A stretch of DNA of 64,000 bases from Defluviicoccus sp. (GTDB lineage: Bacteria > Pseudomonadota > Alphaproteobacteria > MPNO01), in contig JAJDVM010000217.1 in assembly GCA_022826125.1 (NCBI GenBank), forward strand, positions 1 to 64,000, written 5' to 3'. The notes beneath the pieces were generated by a model. The model searched no databases and was not told where the DNA came from. It saw nothing but the letters and a program-made list of their open reading frames with translations. Shown here one piece after another: positions 48,857 to 59,318 of this stretch (positions are counted from its first letter, which is position 1; every line of letters begins with the position of its first letter). The position numbers and the translations under genes are program-made.

Positions 48857-50179
48857 ATGAACGGCCGTTCGATCGCCGCCCGGCTGCCGTTCTATTACGG
48901 CTGGGTGGTGGTGGGGATCGCCTTCGTGACGATGTCCGTCGGCGTCAGCGCCAGAACGTCGTTCTCGCTCTTCTTCCCCCCCATCCTCGACGAGTTCGGC
49001 TGGGAGCGGGGCGTGACGGCGGCCGCGTTCTCGCTCGGGTTCGCGGCGTCCATCATGCTGGTGCCGACGCTCGGGTTCGTCATGACGCGGTTCGGGCCGC
49101 GCCTGATCGTCCCGGCCGGCGCGACGATCACCGCGACCGGGCTGGTATGCGCGACCCTGGCGACGACGCCGGTCGAATTCTATCTCACCCTCGGCGTCAT
49201 GACGGTGACCTTCGCGGTCTCGATGAGCTATGCCGGCCACGCGATGTTCCTCCCGGTCTGGTTCGTGCGCCGCCGTGGGCTGGCGACCGGGATCGCGTTC
49301 TCCGGCGTCGGCGTCGGCGCGATCGTCATCCTGCCGTGGATCCAGCGCGTCATCGAAACCGACGGCTGGCGCGACGCCTGCGTGTCGCTCGCCGTGCTGC
49401 TCGTGGCGGTCATCGTGCCGCTCAACGTCATCGCCCAGCGCAAGGACCCGGCCTCGGTCGGCCTCGAGCCCGACGGGCTCGACCGGAGCGGGGGCGACGC
49501 GGCCGCCCGCGCGCCCGACACCGTGGTGGACCGGCTCTGGGTCGCCACCGACTGGACGCTCGCCCGCGCGTTGCGGACCTCCCGTTTCTGGTGGGTCACG
49601 TTCGGATATTTCACCGGGCTTTTCGCCTGGTACGCGGTTCAGGTCCACCAGACCCGGTATCTGCTGGATCTAGGCTTCGCGCCCGATTTCGCCGCGCTCG
49701 CCCTCGGCCTGGTCGGGTTCTGCGGCATCTTCGGGCAGATCGGCGTCGGCGGGCTGTCGGACCGTATCGGGCGGGAGTGGGGCTGGACGATCGCGCTGTC
49801 CGGTTTCGCGCTCTGCTATGTCCTGTTGCTCGTGCTGCCGGGCGCGCCCTCGCCGTTGCTGGTCTATGCGATCGTCGCCTGCCAGGGCCTGTTCGGCTAC
49901 GGGCTCGGCGCGCTCTACGGCACCATCGCCGCCGACATCTATTCCGGCCCGCGCTTCGCCGTGGTGTTCGGCTTCATCAGCGTCGGCGGCAATCTGGGCG
50001 CCGGCGCCGGCCCGTGGGTCACCGGGGTGATTTTCGACCGCGCCGGCACCTACGGGCCCGCCTTCACGCTCTGCGTCGCGCTGGCGCTGGTCTCGATCTT
50101 CTGCATCTGGATGGCGGCGCCGCGCGGGGTCCGGCTCGCCGCCGGCGTCGCCCTCAGCCGGGCGCGGCGGGCCTCCTGA
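48857..50179 (+). CDS. MFS transporter (tandem family member)
   Basis: FYYGWVVVGIAFVTMSVGVSARTSFSLFFPPILDEFGW; TGA|ATG directly abutting the upstream MFS gene. Confidence 0.93.
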   Translation: MNGRSIAARLPFYYGWVVVGIAFVTMSVGVSARTSFSLFFPPILDEFGWERGVTAAAFSLGFAASIMLVPTLGFVMTRFGPRLIVPAGATITATGLVCATLATTPVEFYLTLGVMTVTFAVSMSYAGHAMFLPVWFVRRRGLATGIAFSGVGVGAIVILPWIQRVIETDGWRDACVSLAVLLVAVIVPLNVIAQRKDPASVGLEPDGLDRSGGDAAARAPDTVVDRLWVATDWTLARALRTSRFWWVTFGYFTGLFAWYAVQVHQTRYLLDLGFAPDFAALALGLVGFCGIFGQIGVGGLSDRIGREWGWTIALSGFALCYVLLLVLPGAPSPLLVYAIVACQGLFGYGLGALYGTIAADIYSGPRFAVVFGFISVGGNLGAGAGPWVTGVIFDRAGTYGPAFTLCVALALVSIFCIWMAAPRGVRLAAGVALSRARRAS

Positions 50180-51254
50180 GCCCCATTCTCTCGAGCCGCG
50201 GCAAAACCTCGTCGCGGAAATAGGGGAAGTGCTTGAGATAGTTGGGGAAACCCAGCGCGAGCGCGGTCACCCCGCCCTCCGAAAGCCGGCGCATGGTCTC
50301 GGCGACGCCGTCGGGATCGCCGACGATCGGGAAGCCGCTGTTCCCCCCCGCCGCGCGCAGGCGGAACAGCCGCCGGCGCTCCTCCGGGATGCCCGGCCGG
50401 TCCCAGCCGCGTTCGACGACCATCGTTTCCACCGCCTCGGTGTCGCGATGCTCGACGGCATAATGATGATGGTAGTCATCCGCCTCGTCCCGGGTCGGCC
50501 GGCAGACGACATAGGCGTTGGTGAAAATGCCGACCTCGCGGCCCTGCGCCCGCGCTTCGCCGCGGATCTTTGCCGCCTGAGTCGGCAAATCGTCGAGGTC
50601 CCAGACCACGGTAAACAGCATGTCGGCATTTCTGAGCGCGAACGCGCGCCCGGTGGGCGACATCGCGGCCGAGACCAGCATCGGCCGGCGACGGTCCAGC
50701 GGCTTGGGTTCGAGCACGGTGGACCTGAGGGTGAAGAACTCGCCGTCGAAATCGAACGGCTCTTTCTCGGTCCACACCCGGTTGACGATGTCGAGCCATT
50801 CCTGGCCGAGGTCGTAGCGGCGGTCGTGGGCGCCGAGATCGACGCCCAGCATGTCGAACTCCTTCTGGTACCAGCCGCAGACGATGTTGAGCCCGAACCG
50901 TCCGCCGCCGATATGGTGGCAGGTGACCATCTGCTTGGCGGCGAAGACCGGGTTGATCAGCGTCACGTGCAGCGTGCCGAATGCCATGATGCGCCTGGTG
51001 GCGGCGAGAATGCCCGCGGCCCAGGTCAGGGTCTCGAAATTGGAGCCGTTATGGTTGGTCTCGCCGCCGTAGCCGATCCAGCGTCCCAGCGGCAGCATGA
51101 AGTCCATGCCGGCATCGTCCGCCATGCGGGCCAGCGCGAGGTTGTTCTCCCAACTCGCGTCCCAGCGGTCGGGAAAGGTCGACGTGGCCAGCCCGCCGGA
51201 ACAGTTGGCGCCGAACAGGCCGAGGCTGAGCGTGTTGCGGTGGAGGCCGGTCAT
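50154..51254 (-). CDS. LLM-class flavin-dependent oxidoreductase (alkanesulfonate monooxygenase-like)
   Basis: LALARMADDAGMDFMLPLGRWIGYGGETNHNGSNFETLTWAAGILAATRRIMAFGTLHVTLINPVFAAKQM. Confidence 0.93.
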   Translation of the reverse strand: MTGLHRNTLSLGLFGANCSGGLATSTFPDRWDASWENNLALARMADDAGMDFMLPLGRWIGYGGETNHNGSNFETLTWAAGILAATRRIMAFGTLHVTLINPVFAAKQMVTCHHIGGGRFGLNIVCGWYQKEFDMLGVDLGAHDRRYDLGQEWLDIVNRVWTEKEPFDFDGEFFTLRSTVLEPKPLDRRRPMLVSAAMSPTGRAFALRNADMLFTVVWDLDDLPTQAAKIRGEARAQGREVGIFTNAYVVCRPTRDEADDYHHHYAVEHRDTEAVETMVVERGWDRPGIPEERRRLFRLRAAGGNSGFPIVGDPDGVAETMRRLSEGGVTALALGFPNYLKHFPYFRDEVLPRLERMGLRRPAAPG

Positions 51255-51356
51255 CGCGGCGCGAGCATAGGAAGTCCGGACCCGCCTGACGAGGGGCTCG
51301 GTTGTCCCGGGGCGGTTGGCGGCGTATATGCCCTTGGTCGAAGGCAGGGGGCGGCA

Positions 51357-52763
51357 TTGAAGTATCTGAGCACGCGGGGCGACGCCCCGCCTGTCGATTT
51401 CGAGGATGTGCTGCTGAGCGGGCTTGCTCCCGACGGCGGCCTCTACCTGCCCGAAACCTGGCCGAGTTTCGACGCAGGCACGCTGGCGGGGTTCGCGTCG
51501 CTCCCCTATCACGAGGTCGCGGCCCGCGTGATGGCGCCGTTCACCGGGCCCGAAATCGAGGAGTCGACGCTCGTCGAAATCGCCTCCGCGGTTTACGACG
51601 GGTTCGAGCATCCTGTGGTCGCGCCGCTGGTCCAGCTCGACTCCAACGACTGGCTTCTGGAGCTGTTTCACGGGCCGACGCTGGCCTTCAAGGACTATGC
51701 CCTCCAGATCGTGGGCCGCCTGTTCGACCACGTGCTCGCGAAGCGCGGCGAGACGGTGACGATCGTCGCGGCGACGTCCGGCGATACCGGCTCGGCGGCC
51801 ATCGAAGCCTGCCGCGACCGGGCCGGCATCGAGATCTTCGTGCTGCACCCCAGGGGCCGGGTATCCGAGGTCCAGCGCCGCCAGATGACGACGGTCGATG
51901 CCGCCAACGTCCACAACATCGCCGTGGAAGGGACGTTCGACGATTGCCAGGCGCTGGTTAAGGCGATGTTCGGCGACGCCCGGTTCCGCGCCGAAAGCCG
52001 GCTGACCGCCGTCAACTCGATCAACTGGGCGCGCATCGCCGCGCAGGCGGTCTACTACGTGACCGCCGGGGTCGCGCTCGGCGCGCCCCACAGGCCCGTC
52101 GCGTTCTCGGTGCCCACCGGCAATTTCGGCAACGTGTTCGCGGGCTACGTCGCGCGGTGCATGGGCCTGCCGGTGGACCAGCTGATCGTGGCGACCAATC
52201 GAAACGACATTCTCGCCCGCTTCCTCGAGACCGGCGCGATGGAGATCGGCGAGGTCGTGCCGACGATCAGCCCCAGCATGGACATCCAGGTGTCGAGCAA
52301 TTTCGAACGCCTGCTCTACGACTATGTCCGCCGCGATCCCGCCGCGGTGCGCCGGGCGATGGAGCGCTTCCGCCAGTCCGGGCGGATGACCGTCGCGGCG
52401 GTGACGATGGCCGGCATGCGCGGCCTGTTCTCGGCCGGCCGCCGCGACGACGACGAGACCCGCCGGACAATCGCGGAGGTCTTCCGGCGCTCGGGCAATC
52501 TCCTCGATCCTCACACCGCCGTCGGGTACGGGGTCGGGCGGGAGCAGAGGCGCGACCCGGACATTCCGCTGGTCGCGCTGGCGACCGCGCACCCCGCGAA
52601 GTTCCCGGACGCGGTCGAGGCGGCGACCGGCGCGCGGCCGGACCTGCCCGCCCGGCTCGAGTCGCTGATGACGCTCCCGGAGCGCGTCGAGACCTTCGCC
52701 AACGACCCGGCGGCCATCAAGGCCTTCGTCCGCGACCGGATCGGCCGGAGGGGGGCCGCATGA
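51357..52763 (+). CDS. thrC: Threonine synthase (TTG start inferred)
   Basis: LKYLSTRGDAPPVDFEDVLLSGLAPDGGLYLPETWP..LFHGPTLAFKDYALQ. Confidence 0.95.
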   Translation: MKYLSTRGDAPPVDFEDVLLSGLAPDGGLYLPETWPSFDAGTLAGFASLPYHEVAARVMAPFTGPEIEESTLVEIASAVYDGFEHPVVAPLVQLDSNDWLLELFHGPTLAFKDYALQIVGRLFDHVLAKRGETVTIVAATSGDTGSAAIEACRDRAGIEIFVLHPRGRVSEVQRRQMTTVDAANVHNIAVEGTFDDCQALVKAMFGDARFRAESRLTAVNSINWARIAAQAVYYVTAGVALGAPHRPVAFSVPTGNFGNVFAGYVARCMGLPVDQLIVATNRNDILARFLETGAMEIGEVVPTISPSMDIQVSSNFERLLYDYVRRDPAAVRRAMERFRQSGRMTVAAVTMAGMRGLFSAGRRDDDETRRTIAEVFRRSGNLLDPHTAVGYGVGREQRRDPDIPLVALATAHPAKFPDAVEAATGARPDLPARLESLMTLPERVETFANDPAAIKAFVRDRIGRRGAA

Positions 52764-54016
52764 CCGTCCGTTCGACGCGGCTTCCGAGCGGGCTCCGGGT
52801 TGTCACCCACCGTATGGCGACGGTGGAGACGGTTTCGCTCGGCGCGTGGATCGATGTCGGCACCCGGCACGAGCGCGCCGAGGTCAACGGAATCGCCCAT
52901 CTGGTCGAGCACATGGCCTTCAAGGGCACCCGCCGGCGCTCGGCCCGGGCGATCGCGGAGGAGATCGAGTCGGTCGGCGGGCACCTGAACGCCTACACCT
53001 CGCGCGAGTTCACCGCCTTCCATGCCACCGTCCTCGCCGGCGACGAGGGGCTCGGCCTCGACATCGTCGCCGACATCCTGCAGCACGCCGTGCTCGACGC
53101 CGAAGAGCTCGAACGCGAGCGGGCGGTCATCCTGCGCGAGATCGGCCAGAGCAACGACACGCCGGAAGACGTCGTGTTCGACCGCTATCAGGAGACCGCG
53201 TTCCCCGACCAGCCCGTCGGCCGGCCGACGCTCGGCACGCCGCAACTGGTCGGCGCGATCGAGCGCGGAGACATGGTCGATTACATCGCCCGCCACTACA
53301 CGGCCGACCGGATCGTCGTCGCGGCGGCGGGAAAGGTCGACCATGACGATTTCGTCCGCCGCGCCGGCGATGCCTTCGGCTCGACGGAGGGCGCGGCGGG
53401 CTTCGCGCCCGAGCCGGCCGTCTACGCGGGCGGGGACAGCCGGGAGGTCCGGACGCAGGAACAGTTGCATCTGCTCGTGGGCCTCGAAGGCATCCCCCAC
53501 GCCGATCCCGACTATTACGCGCTGGCGGTGTTTTCGGCGGCGCTCGGCGGCGGCCTGTCGTCGCGCCTGTTCCAGGACATCCGCGAGGAGCGGGGGCTGG
53601 TCTATTCGATCTACAGCTTCAATTCGAGCTACGCCGACAGCGGTCTGTTCGGCGTCTACGCGGGCACCGGAGCGGAAAGCGCCTCCGAAGTGGTCGAGCG
53701 CGTCTGCGCCAATCTGACGACGCTGGCCGACGACATCTCGGAGGCCGAGTTGCAGCGCGCGAAGGCCCAGCTCAAGGCGGGGATCCTGATGTCGCTCGAA
53801 AGCACCGCGGCGCGGGCGGAGCAGATCGCGCGCCACACGCTGATCTTCGGCCGGGTGCTGCCGACCGAGGAGGTCGCCGAAGCGGTGGACGCGGTCGGCC
53901 GGGAGTCGGTCCTGCGCATTTCGGGGCGCCTGCGGGCCGGCCGGCCGACGGTCGCGATCCTCGGGCCTGAGGCAGCGATTCCTGCTTACGAAGAGATCGC
54001 CGCGGCGCTCAACTGA
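52760..54016 (+). CDS. M16-family zinc peptidase
   Basis: Inverted zinc motif HLVEHMAFKGT; ATGA overlap with thrC. Confidence 0.95.
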   Translation: MTVRSTRLPSGLRVVTHRMATVETVSLGAWIDVGTRHERAEVNGIAHLVEHMAFKGTRRRSARAIAEEIESVGGHLNAYTSREFTAFHATVLAGDEGLGLDIVADILQHAVLDAEELERERAVILREIGQSNDTPEDVVFDRYQETAFPDQPVGRPTLGTPQLVGAIERGDMVDYIARHYTADRIVVAAAGKVDHDDFVRRAGDAFGSTEGAAGFAPEPAVYAGGDSREVRTQEQLHLLVGLEGIPHADPDYYALAVFSAALGGGLSSRLFQDIREERGLVYSIYSFNSSYADSGLFGVYAGTGAESASEVVERVCANLTTLADDISEAELQRAKAQLKAGILMSLESTAARAEQIARHTLIFGRVLPTEEVAEAVDAVGRESVLRISGRLRAGRPTVAILGPEAAIPAYEEIAAALN

Positions 54017-54048
54017 CGCGGCAACGGGGGCACGTCCCGCGCCCCGTT

Positions 54049-54074
54049 GTCACCCGGAACAAGTCCGGGGTGAC
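54049..54074. repeat. Imperfect palindrome GTCACCCGGA-ACAAG-TCCGGGGTGAC (REP-like or terminator)
   Basis: Core TCCGGGGTGACA recurs at 54327-54338 and 57326-57337. Confidence 0.6.
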
Positions 54075-54094
54075 AGCCTTGGGGTGGGGTCCAA

Positions 54095-54110
54095 TGTTTC
54101 ACGTGAAACA
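54095..54110. promoter_or_regulatory. parS: parS (ParB-binding) site
   Basis: TGTTTCACGTGAAACA, exact 16-bp perfect palindrome identical to the parS consensus. Confidence 0.88.
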
Positions 54111-54410
54111 AAGGTCAACAATGCTGACGTATCCGTGACGTGAAGAACTTGCCCTAAGCCGTTAATGCGGTCCCGCGTGGCCCGGACGGGCGGGGGAAGA
54201 GCGGCGGCAGTCCGGCCCGCCGCGTCCCCGGGGGACGCGAATCGCCCGAAACGCCCCGCCGGCGGGGGCATCGCCCGCCAATATTCGCTACCCATCGGTA
54301 GTGAATTACGCCCCCGACGGAACGAGTCCGGGGTGACAGTCTCGGGGTCGGCAACGGCGCGGGCTTTCCGCCGGCTGTCGGTGGGAAATGCGGGTTAGAG
54401 CCTCGCCGGC

Positions 54411-54986
54411 TCAGGCGCGGCCGGCGGCGCCGGACAGCATGCCGGCGTCGATGCCGAGCTTGGCGATGGCGCGCTCCCAGCGGTCGTCGAGCCCCTCGCC
54501 GAAGATGAGGCCGTCGTCCGCCGGGACCGACAGCCACCCGTTGCGCTGGAGCTCGTCGTCGAGCTGGCCCGGCCCCCAGCCGGCATAGCCGAGCGCGAGC
54601 AGGCTGAATTTCGGGCCCTTGCCGGTGGCGATCGCCTTCAGGATGTCGATCGTGGCGGTCAGCGCCACGGTGTCGTCGATCACCAGCGTCGCGTCCTGAA
54701 CGTAGTCGGCGGAGTGCAGTACGAAGCCCCGCCCGGTTTCCACCGGGCCGCCGAAATGGACGTTGACGCCGTCCGGCGCCTCGGCTCCCGCGAGGTTCAG
54801 CTGGTCCAGCAGGTCGGGGAAGCTGATATTGTCCATCAGCTTGTTTATCACCAGCCCCATCGCGCCCTCGGCGGTATGGGCGCACATGTAGATGACCGAC
54901 CTGACGAAGCGCGAATCCTCCATCTGGGGCATCGCCACCAGAAGCTGACCCGTCAGATAGCCTTCGCTGTCGTCCCCGGCACTCAT
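54411..54986 (-). CDS. YqgE/AlgH-family protein
   Basis: [40 protein letters not shown]. Confidence 0.95.
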   Translation of the reverse strand: MSAGDDSEGYLTGQLLVAMPQMEDSRFVRSVIYMCAHTAEGAMGLVINKLMDNISFPDLLDQLNLAGAEAPDGVNVHFGGPVETGRGFVLHSADYVQDATLVIDDTVALTATIDILKAIATGKGPKFSLLALGYAGWGPGQLDDELQRNGWLSVPADDGLIFGEGLDDRWERAIAKLGIDAGMLSGAAGRA

Positions 54987-55165
54987 GCCACGTTCTCCCG
55001 ACAGGTCCGAACCGCGGGGCGAAACCGGCTCGGAAAGTCCCGGCGCACACGACGATTTGAATTTTCGACGCGCGCCGCCGATCTATATACCCGGTACGCT
55101 GGCCACACCGGCCTTCGTTCGAAGTATAGCCCAGGATCGGCAAGAACGATATTGGTGCAACCGAC

Positions 55166-57307
55166 GTGATTCGCAACGCGACAACCGTTGTGGCCGCTTT
55201 CCTCGGCCTCGCCGCGCTGGCGCTGCCCGCGGCCTGGCCGGGCGAGGCGCGCGCGGCGGCGTCCCAGTGGTGGACCAACGAACACGGCGCGGTGCGCCTG
55301 ATCGCCGCGTCGGATGCCGTCGGCGACCGCCGGACGCTCCGCCTCGGCATCCATTTCCGGATGAACGACAACTGGAAGATCTACTGGCGTTCGCCGGGCG
55401 ACGCCGGGTTCCCGCCGCAACCGGACTGGTCGGGCTCGCGGAACCTCGACAAGGCGGCGCTGTCCTGGCCCGCGCCGGAGCGTTTTTCGGTCATCGGCCT
55501 GGAGACGCTGGGCTACAGCGGCGAGGTCGTTCTTCCGGTCGACGCGACGCTCGTCGAGCCCGGCAGCCCGCTCGTCCTCAGGGCAAAGATCCCCTATTTG
55601 ACCTGCGACGACGTCTGCGTTCCCTATGTGGCGGATCTCGCGCTTCGGCTGCCGGGCGGGGCGGCGACGTCGTCGGTCGAGACGGCGCTGATCGAGCGAT
55701 TCGACGCGCTCGTCCCGCGCAGCGGCCCGGGCCTGCCGATCCGCGTCGCGTCGGTGGCCGCGGTCGGCGGAGACGTAACCCGGGCGCTGGAGATCTCCAT
55801 CGCGGCGGACGCGCCGCTGTCGCGGCCGGACATCTACGTGGAGGGGCCGGACGGCTGGGCCTTCGGCGCGCCCGATTACCGGATCGGCTCTGACGGCAAG
55901 ACCGCCTTCGCGCGCGTCGCCGCTCTCGCGCCGCCCCGGGGCGGCGGTAGCCTGGCCGGCCGCGAGATGCGCTTCACCGTGGTCGACGGCGTCCGGGCCG
56001 CCGAGCAGGCGCTGACGCCGGCAGCCGCGCGGACCGCTTCTCCGGCCGCGGCGCCGCCGGCGGAAAGAGGGCTGTGGCTGGTCCTCCTTCTGGCCGTGGC
56101 GGGCGGGCTCATCCTCAACCTGATGCCCTGCGTGCTCCCGGTTCTCTCGCTGAAGCTGGTTTCCGCCATGGGACACGGCGGGGGCGACCGGCGCGACGTG
56201 CGGACCGGCTTTCTCGCCTCGGCGGCAGGCATCCTCGTGTCCTTCCTCGTGCTCGCCAGCGGCGTCGCCGGGCTGCGTCTCGCCGGCGAGTCCGTGGGCT
56301 GGGGTGTCCAGTTCCAGCAACCCGTCTTCCTCGCCTTCATGGCGGTCGTCGTAACGCTCTTTTCCGCCAATCTCTTCGGCCTGTTCGAGGTCCGCCTTCC
56401 CGGCAGGGTGTCCGACATGGCCGTGGGCGCAAGCGGCCACGGGAAGAAGGGGATGGTGGGCCACTTCCTGACCGGCGTCTTCGCGACGCTCCTGGCGACG
56501 CCGTGCTCGGCTCCGTTCCTCGGCACGGCGGTCAGCTTCGCGCTCTCGCGCGGCAGCGCGGAAATCTATGCCGTATTCCTGTGCCTCGGGATCGGTTTGG
56601 CGCTCCCCTATCTGGCGGGCGCCGCCTTCCCCGGCATCGCGACCCGGATGCCGCGCCCCGGGCAATGGATGGTGACGCTCCGGCGCGGTCTCGGGATCCT
56701 GCTGCTGGGGACCGCCGTCTGGCTGGTGACGGTGCTGGCGGTCCAGCTCGGCACCTGGCCGGCGGTCGCGGTCGCCGCGGCGCTCGGGATGCTGCTCGTC
56801 GGGCTCGCGTTCGCGCGCCCCGGGGCCGAACGGACGCCGCGGTTCGGGCGCGGCGTTGCCGGGGTTGCAGGCGCGGCGGCGCTGGCGATCGCGGTCTGGT
56901 CGGGCTCCGCGCCGGACGGCGCAAGGACCGCCGCCGCGCACTGGATGCCATTCGACCGGCAGGCGATAGCATCCGCCGTGGCGTCCGGCGCGGTGGTGTT
57001 CGTCGACGTGACCGCGGACTGGTGCATAACCTGCCAGGTCAACAAGGCGCTGGTCCTCAACAACGACCCCGTGCGGGGCCGGCTCGCCGGGGACGGGGTG
57101 GTGGCGATGATCGCCGACTGGACCCGGCCCAGCGACGAGATCGGCGCCTATCTCGAGTCATTCGGCCGCTTCGGGATACCGTTCAACGCGGTGTACGGTC
57201 CGGCGCGCCCCAACGGCGAGCCGCTGCCCGAACTCCTCACCGAGGCGGCGGTGCTCGAAGCCATGGACCGGGCCGCCGGCAAGCCTCCCCGGATCGCCGA
57301 ACGCTGA
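55166..57307 (+). CDS. DsbD-family protein-disulfide reductase
   Basis: N-terminal periplasmic domain, NLMPCVLPVLSLKL TM core, C-terminal FVDVTADWCITCQVNK thioredoxin-like domain. Confidence 0.93.
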   Translation: MIRNATTVVAAFLGLAALALPAAWPGEARAAASQWWTNEHGAVRLIAASDAVGDRRTLRLGIHFRMNDNWKIYWRSPGDAGFPPQPDWSGSRNLDKAALSWPAPERFSVIGLETLGYSGEVVLPVDATLVEPGSPLVLRAKIPYLTCDDVCVPYVADLALRLPGGAATSSVETALIERFDALVPRSGPGLPIRVASVAAVGGDVTRALEISIAADAPLSRPDIYVEGPDGWAFGAPDYRIGSDGKTAFARVAALAPPRGGGSLAGREMRFTVVDGVRAAEQALTPAAARTASPAAAPPAERGLWLVLLLAVAGGLILNLMPCVLPVLSLKLVSAMGHGGGDRRDVRTGFLASAAGILVSFLVLASGVAGLRLAGESVGWGVQFQQPVFLAFMAVVVTLFSANLFGLFEVRLPGRVSDMAVGASGHGKKGMVGHFLTGVFATLLATPCSAPFLGTAVSFALSRGSAEIYAVFLCLGIGLALPYLAGAAFPGIATRMPRPGQWMVTLRRGLGILLLGTAVWLVTVLAVQLGTWPAVAVAAALGMLLVGLAFARPGAERTPRFGRGVAGVAGAAALAIAVWSGSAPDGARTAAAHWMPFDRQAIASAVASGAVVFVDVTADWCITCQVNKALVLNNDPVRGRLAGDGVVAMIADWTRPSDEIGAYLESFGRFGIPFNAVYGPARPNGEPLPELLTEAAVLEAMDRAAGKPPRIAER

Positions 57308-57392
57308 GCCGAAAAAGAGCGTCCGTCCGGGGTGACAAGCAGGCGCCCATCGCCTATGTCACCCGGATCGACACACCAGCGAGGGGCATGAC

Positions 57393-57875
57393 ATGACAAT
57401 CCAGGTCGGCGACAAGATTCCTTCCGCAACCCTGACGGCAATGGGCGCGGACGGTCCGGCGGCGGTCGAGACCGGCGATTTGTTCTCCGGCAAGAAGGTC
57501 GTTCTCTTCGCGGTTCCCGGGGCGTTCACCCCGACCTGCTCCGCCAAGCACCTGCCCGGCTTCGTCGAGCAGGCCGACGCGATCAAGGCCAAGGGCGTCG
57601 ACACCGTCGCCTGCGTCGCGGTCAACGACGTTTTCGTGATGGATGCCTGGGGCAAGAGCCAAAGCGTCGGCGACAAGGTGCAGATGCTGGCGGACGGCAG
57701 CGCCGATTTCGCCCGGGCGCTCGATGTCGAGCTCGATCTCGTCGGCCGGGGCCTCGGGGTACGGTCGCGCCGCTACTCCATGATCGTCGAGGACGGCACC
57801 GTGACCCAGCTCAATCTCGAAGAGGGCGGCGGGTACGAGGTGAGCGACGCGGGCACCATCCTCAGCCAGCTCTGA
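57393..57875 (+). CDS. Peroxiredoxin (Prx5-like)
   Basis: [50 protein letters not shown]. Confidence 0.95.
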   Translation: MTIQVGDKIPSATLTAMGADGPAAVETGDLFSGKKVVLFAVPGAFTPTCSAKHLPGFVEQADAIKAKGVDTVACVAVNDVFVMDAWGKSQSVGDKVQMLADGSADFARALDVELDLVGRGLGVRSRRYSMIVEDGTVTQLNLEEGGGYEVSDAGTILSQL

Positions 57876-57890
57876 CCCCGAAAGAACGGA

Positions 57891-58337
57891 TTACGCATCG
57901 GCCTCGCGCGCCTGCGCGAGGCCCTTGCGCGCCAGCGCGTCGGCGCGCTCGTTGTCGGGGTGGCCGGCATGGCCCTTGACCCAGCGCCACTCGATTTCGT
58001 GCCCCGCCGCGGCGGCGTCGAGACGTTGCCACAGGTCGACGTTCTTCACCGGTTTCTTCGCCGCGGTCTTCCAGCCATTGGCCTTCCAGCCGCCGATCCA
58101 GCGCGTGATCCCGTCCCTCAGATAGGTGCTGTCGGTATGGAGCCGCACCGTGGACGGGCGCTTCAGGGCCTCGATCGCCCGGATCGCGGCCAGCAGTTCC
58201 ATCCGGTTGTTGGTGGTCGCGTCCTCGCCGCCGCAGATCTCCTTTTCGGTGTCGCCGTAGCGCAGCAGCGCGCCCCAGCCGCCCGGGCCGGGATTTCCGC
58301 TGCAAGCGCCGTCGGTGAAGATGTCGACCGCAATCAT
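57891..58337 (-). CDS. rnhA: Ribonuclease HI
   Basis: [58 protein letters not shown]. Confidence 0.97.
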   Translation of the reverse strand: MIAVDIFTDGACSGNPGPGGWGALLRYGDTEKEICGGEDATTNNRMELLAAIRAIEALKRPSTVRLHTDSTYLRDGITRWIGGWKANGWKTAAKKPVKNVDLWQRLDAAAAGHEIEWRWVKGHAGHPDNERADALARKGLAQAREADA

Positions 58338-59299
58338 GTTTCGAGTCCGTACGCTCCGGGGTCCGTCACGCGCTGGTGAAAGCGCAGCTTGTGAAGATAC
58401 TCCAGGGGGTCCTTCCGACCCACGAGCACGCCTTCCGGCGGAAACAGCGCGTCGTGGAGGCGGGTCAGGAAAAACCGCAGCGCGGCTCCCCGGGCGAGCA
58501 CGGGAAGGGCCGCTATCTCCCGGTCCTCCAGGGCGCGCACCGAACGGTATCCCGCGATCAGCCGCCGGGCCTTGGTGACGTTGAAGCTGAGATCCGCCTC
58601 GAAACACCAGGCGTTGAGGCAGATCGCGAGCTCGTAGGCGTAGAGGTCGTTGCAGGCGAAATAGAAGTCGATGATCCCCGACAGCCGGTCGCCGAGGAAG
58701 AAGACGTTGTCCGGGAACAGGTCCGCGTGGATCACGCCGGCGGCGGCGTCCCCCGGCCAATGCGCGTCGAGAAAGTCCAGCTCCTCGTCGATCTCGCGGC
58801 GGACGCCCGGGGCTATCCCGTCGGCCGAATCGCGGCATGTCGCGAACAGGGGTCGCCAGCCCGGCAAACCCAGCGCGTTCTCGCGCCCCGGGGGGAAATC
58901 CTCTCCCGCGCGGTGCATTTCGGCGGTCGCGCGGCCCAGCGCGGCGCAATGCTCCGCGCCGGCTCTCCTGACGCACATCCCGTTGAGGAAGGTGACGATG
59001 GCCGCGGGACGGCCGCAGAGCTCGCGCAACGCCTCGCCGTCGCGGCCCGGCACCGGGGTGGGGCAGGCGATGCCGCGCCCGGCCAGATGCTCCATCAATC
59101 CGAGAAAGAAGGGCAGGTCTTCCGGCGCGACCCGGCGTTCGTAGAGGGTGAGAATGAACGTGCCCCGCTCGGTCTGCAGCAGGTAGTTGGAGTTTTCGAT
59201 CCCTTCGGCGATGCCCTTGCAGGCGAGGACGCCGCCGATGTCGTAAGCGCCGACGAACGCGTTGAGCGCGTCGTCCGGGACGTCCGTGTAGACCGCCAT
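58334..59299 (-). CDS. thrB: Homoserine kinase (ThrB2 type)
   Basis: [67 protein letters not shown]. Confidence 0.94.
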   Translation of the reverse strand: MAVYTDVPDDALNAFVGAYDIGGVLACKGIAEGIENSNYLLQTERGTFILTLYERRVAPEDLPFFLGLMEHLAGRGIACPTPVPGRDGEALRELCGRPAAIVTFLNGMCVRRAGAEHCAALGRATAEMHRAGEDFPPGRENALGLPGWRPLFATCRDSADGIAPGVRREIDEELDFLDAHWPGDAAAGVIHADLFPDNVFFLGDRLSGIIDFYFACNDLYAYELAICLNAWCFEADLSFNVTKARRLIAGYRSVRALEDREIAALPVLARGAALRFFLTRLHDALFPPEGVLVGRKDPLEYLHKLRFHQRVTDPGAYGLET

Positions 59300-59318
59300 T
59301 TCAGGGTTGGCGACCGGG

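Noticed and set aside
50229-51356. N-terminal extension of the 844-aa plus-strand ORF ahead of thrC
   Set aside because: It is antisense to the LLM oxidoreductase; real threonine synthase begins LKYLSTRGDAPP at 51357 (TTG).
54050-54295. 81-aa minus-strand ORF in the parS interval
   Set aside because: Low-complexity translation spanning the palindromes, no plausible start context.
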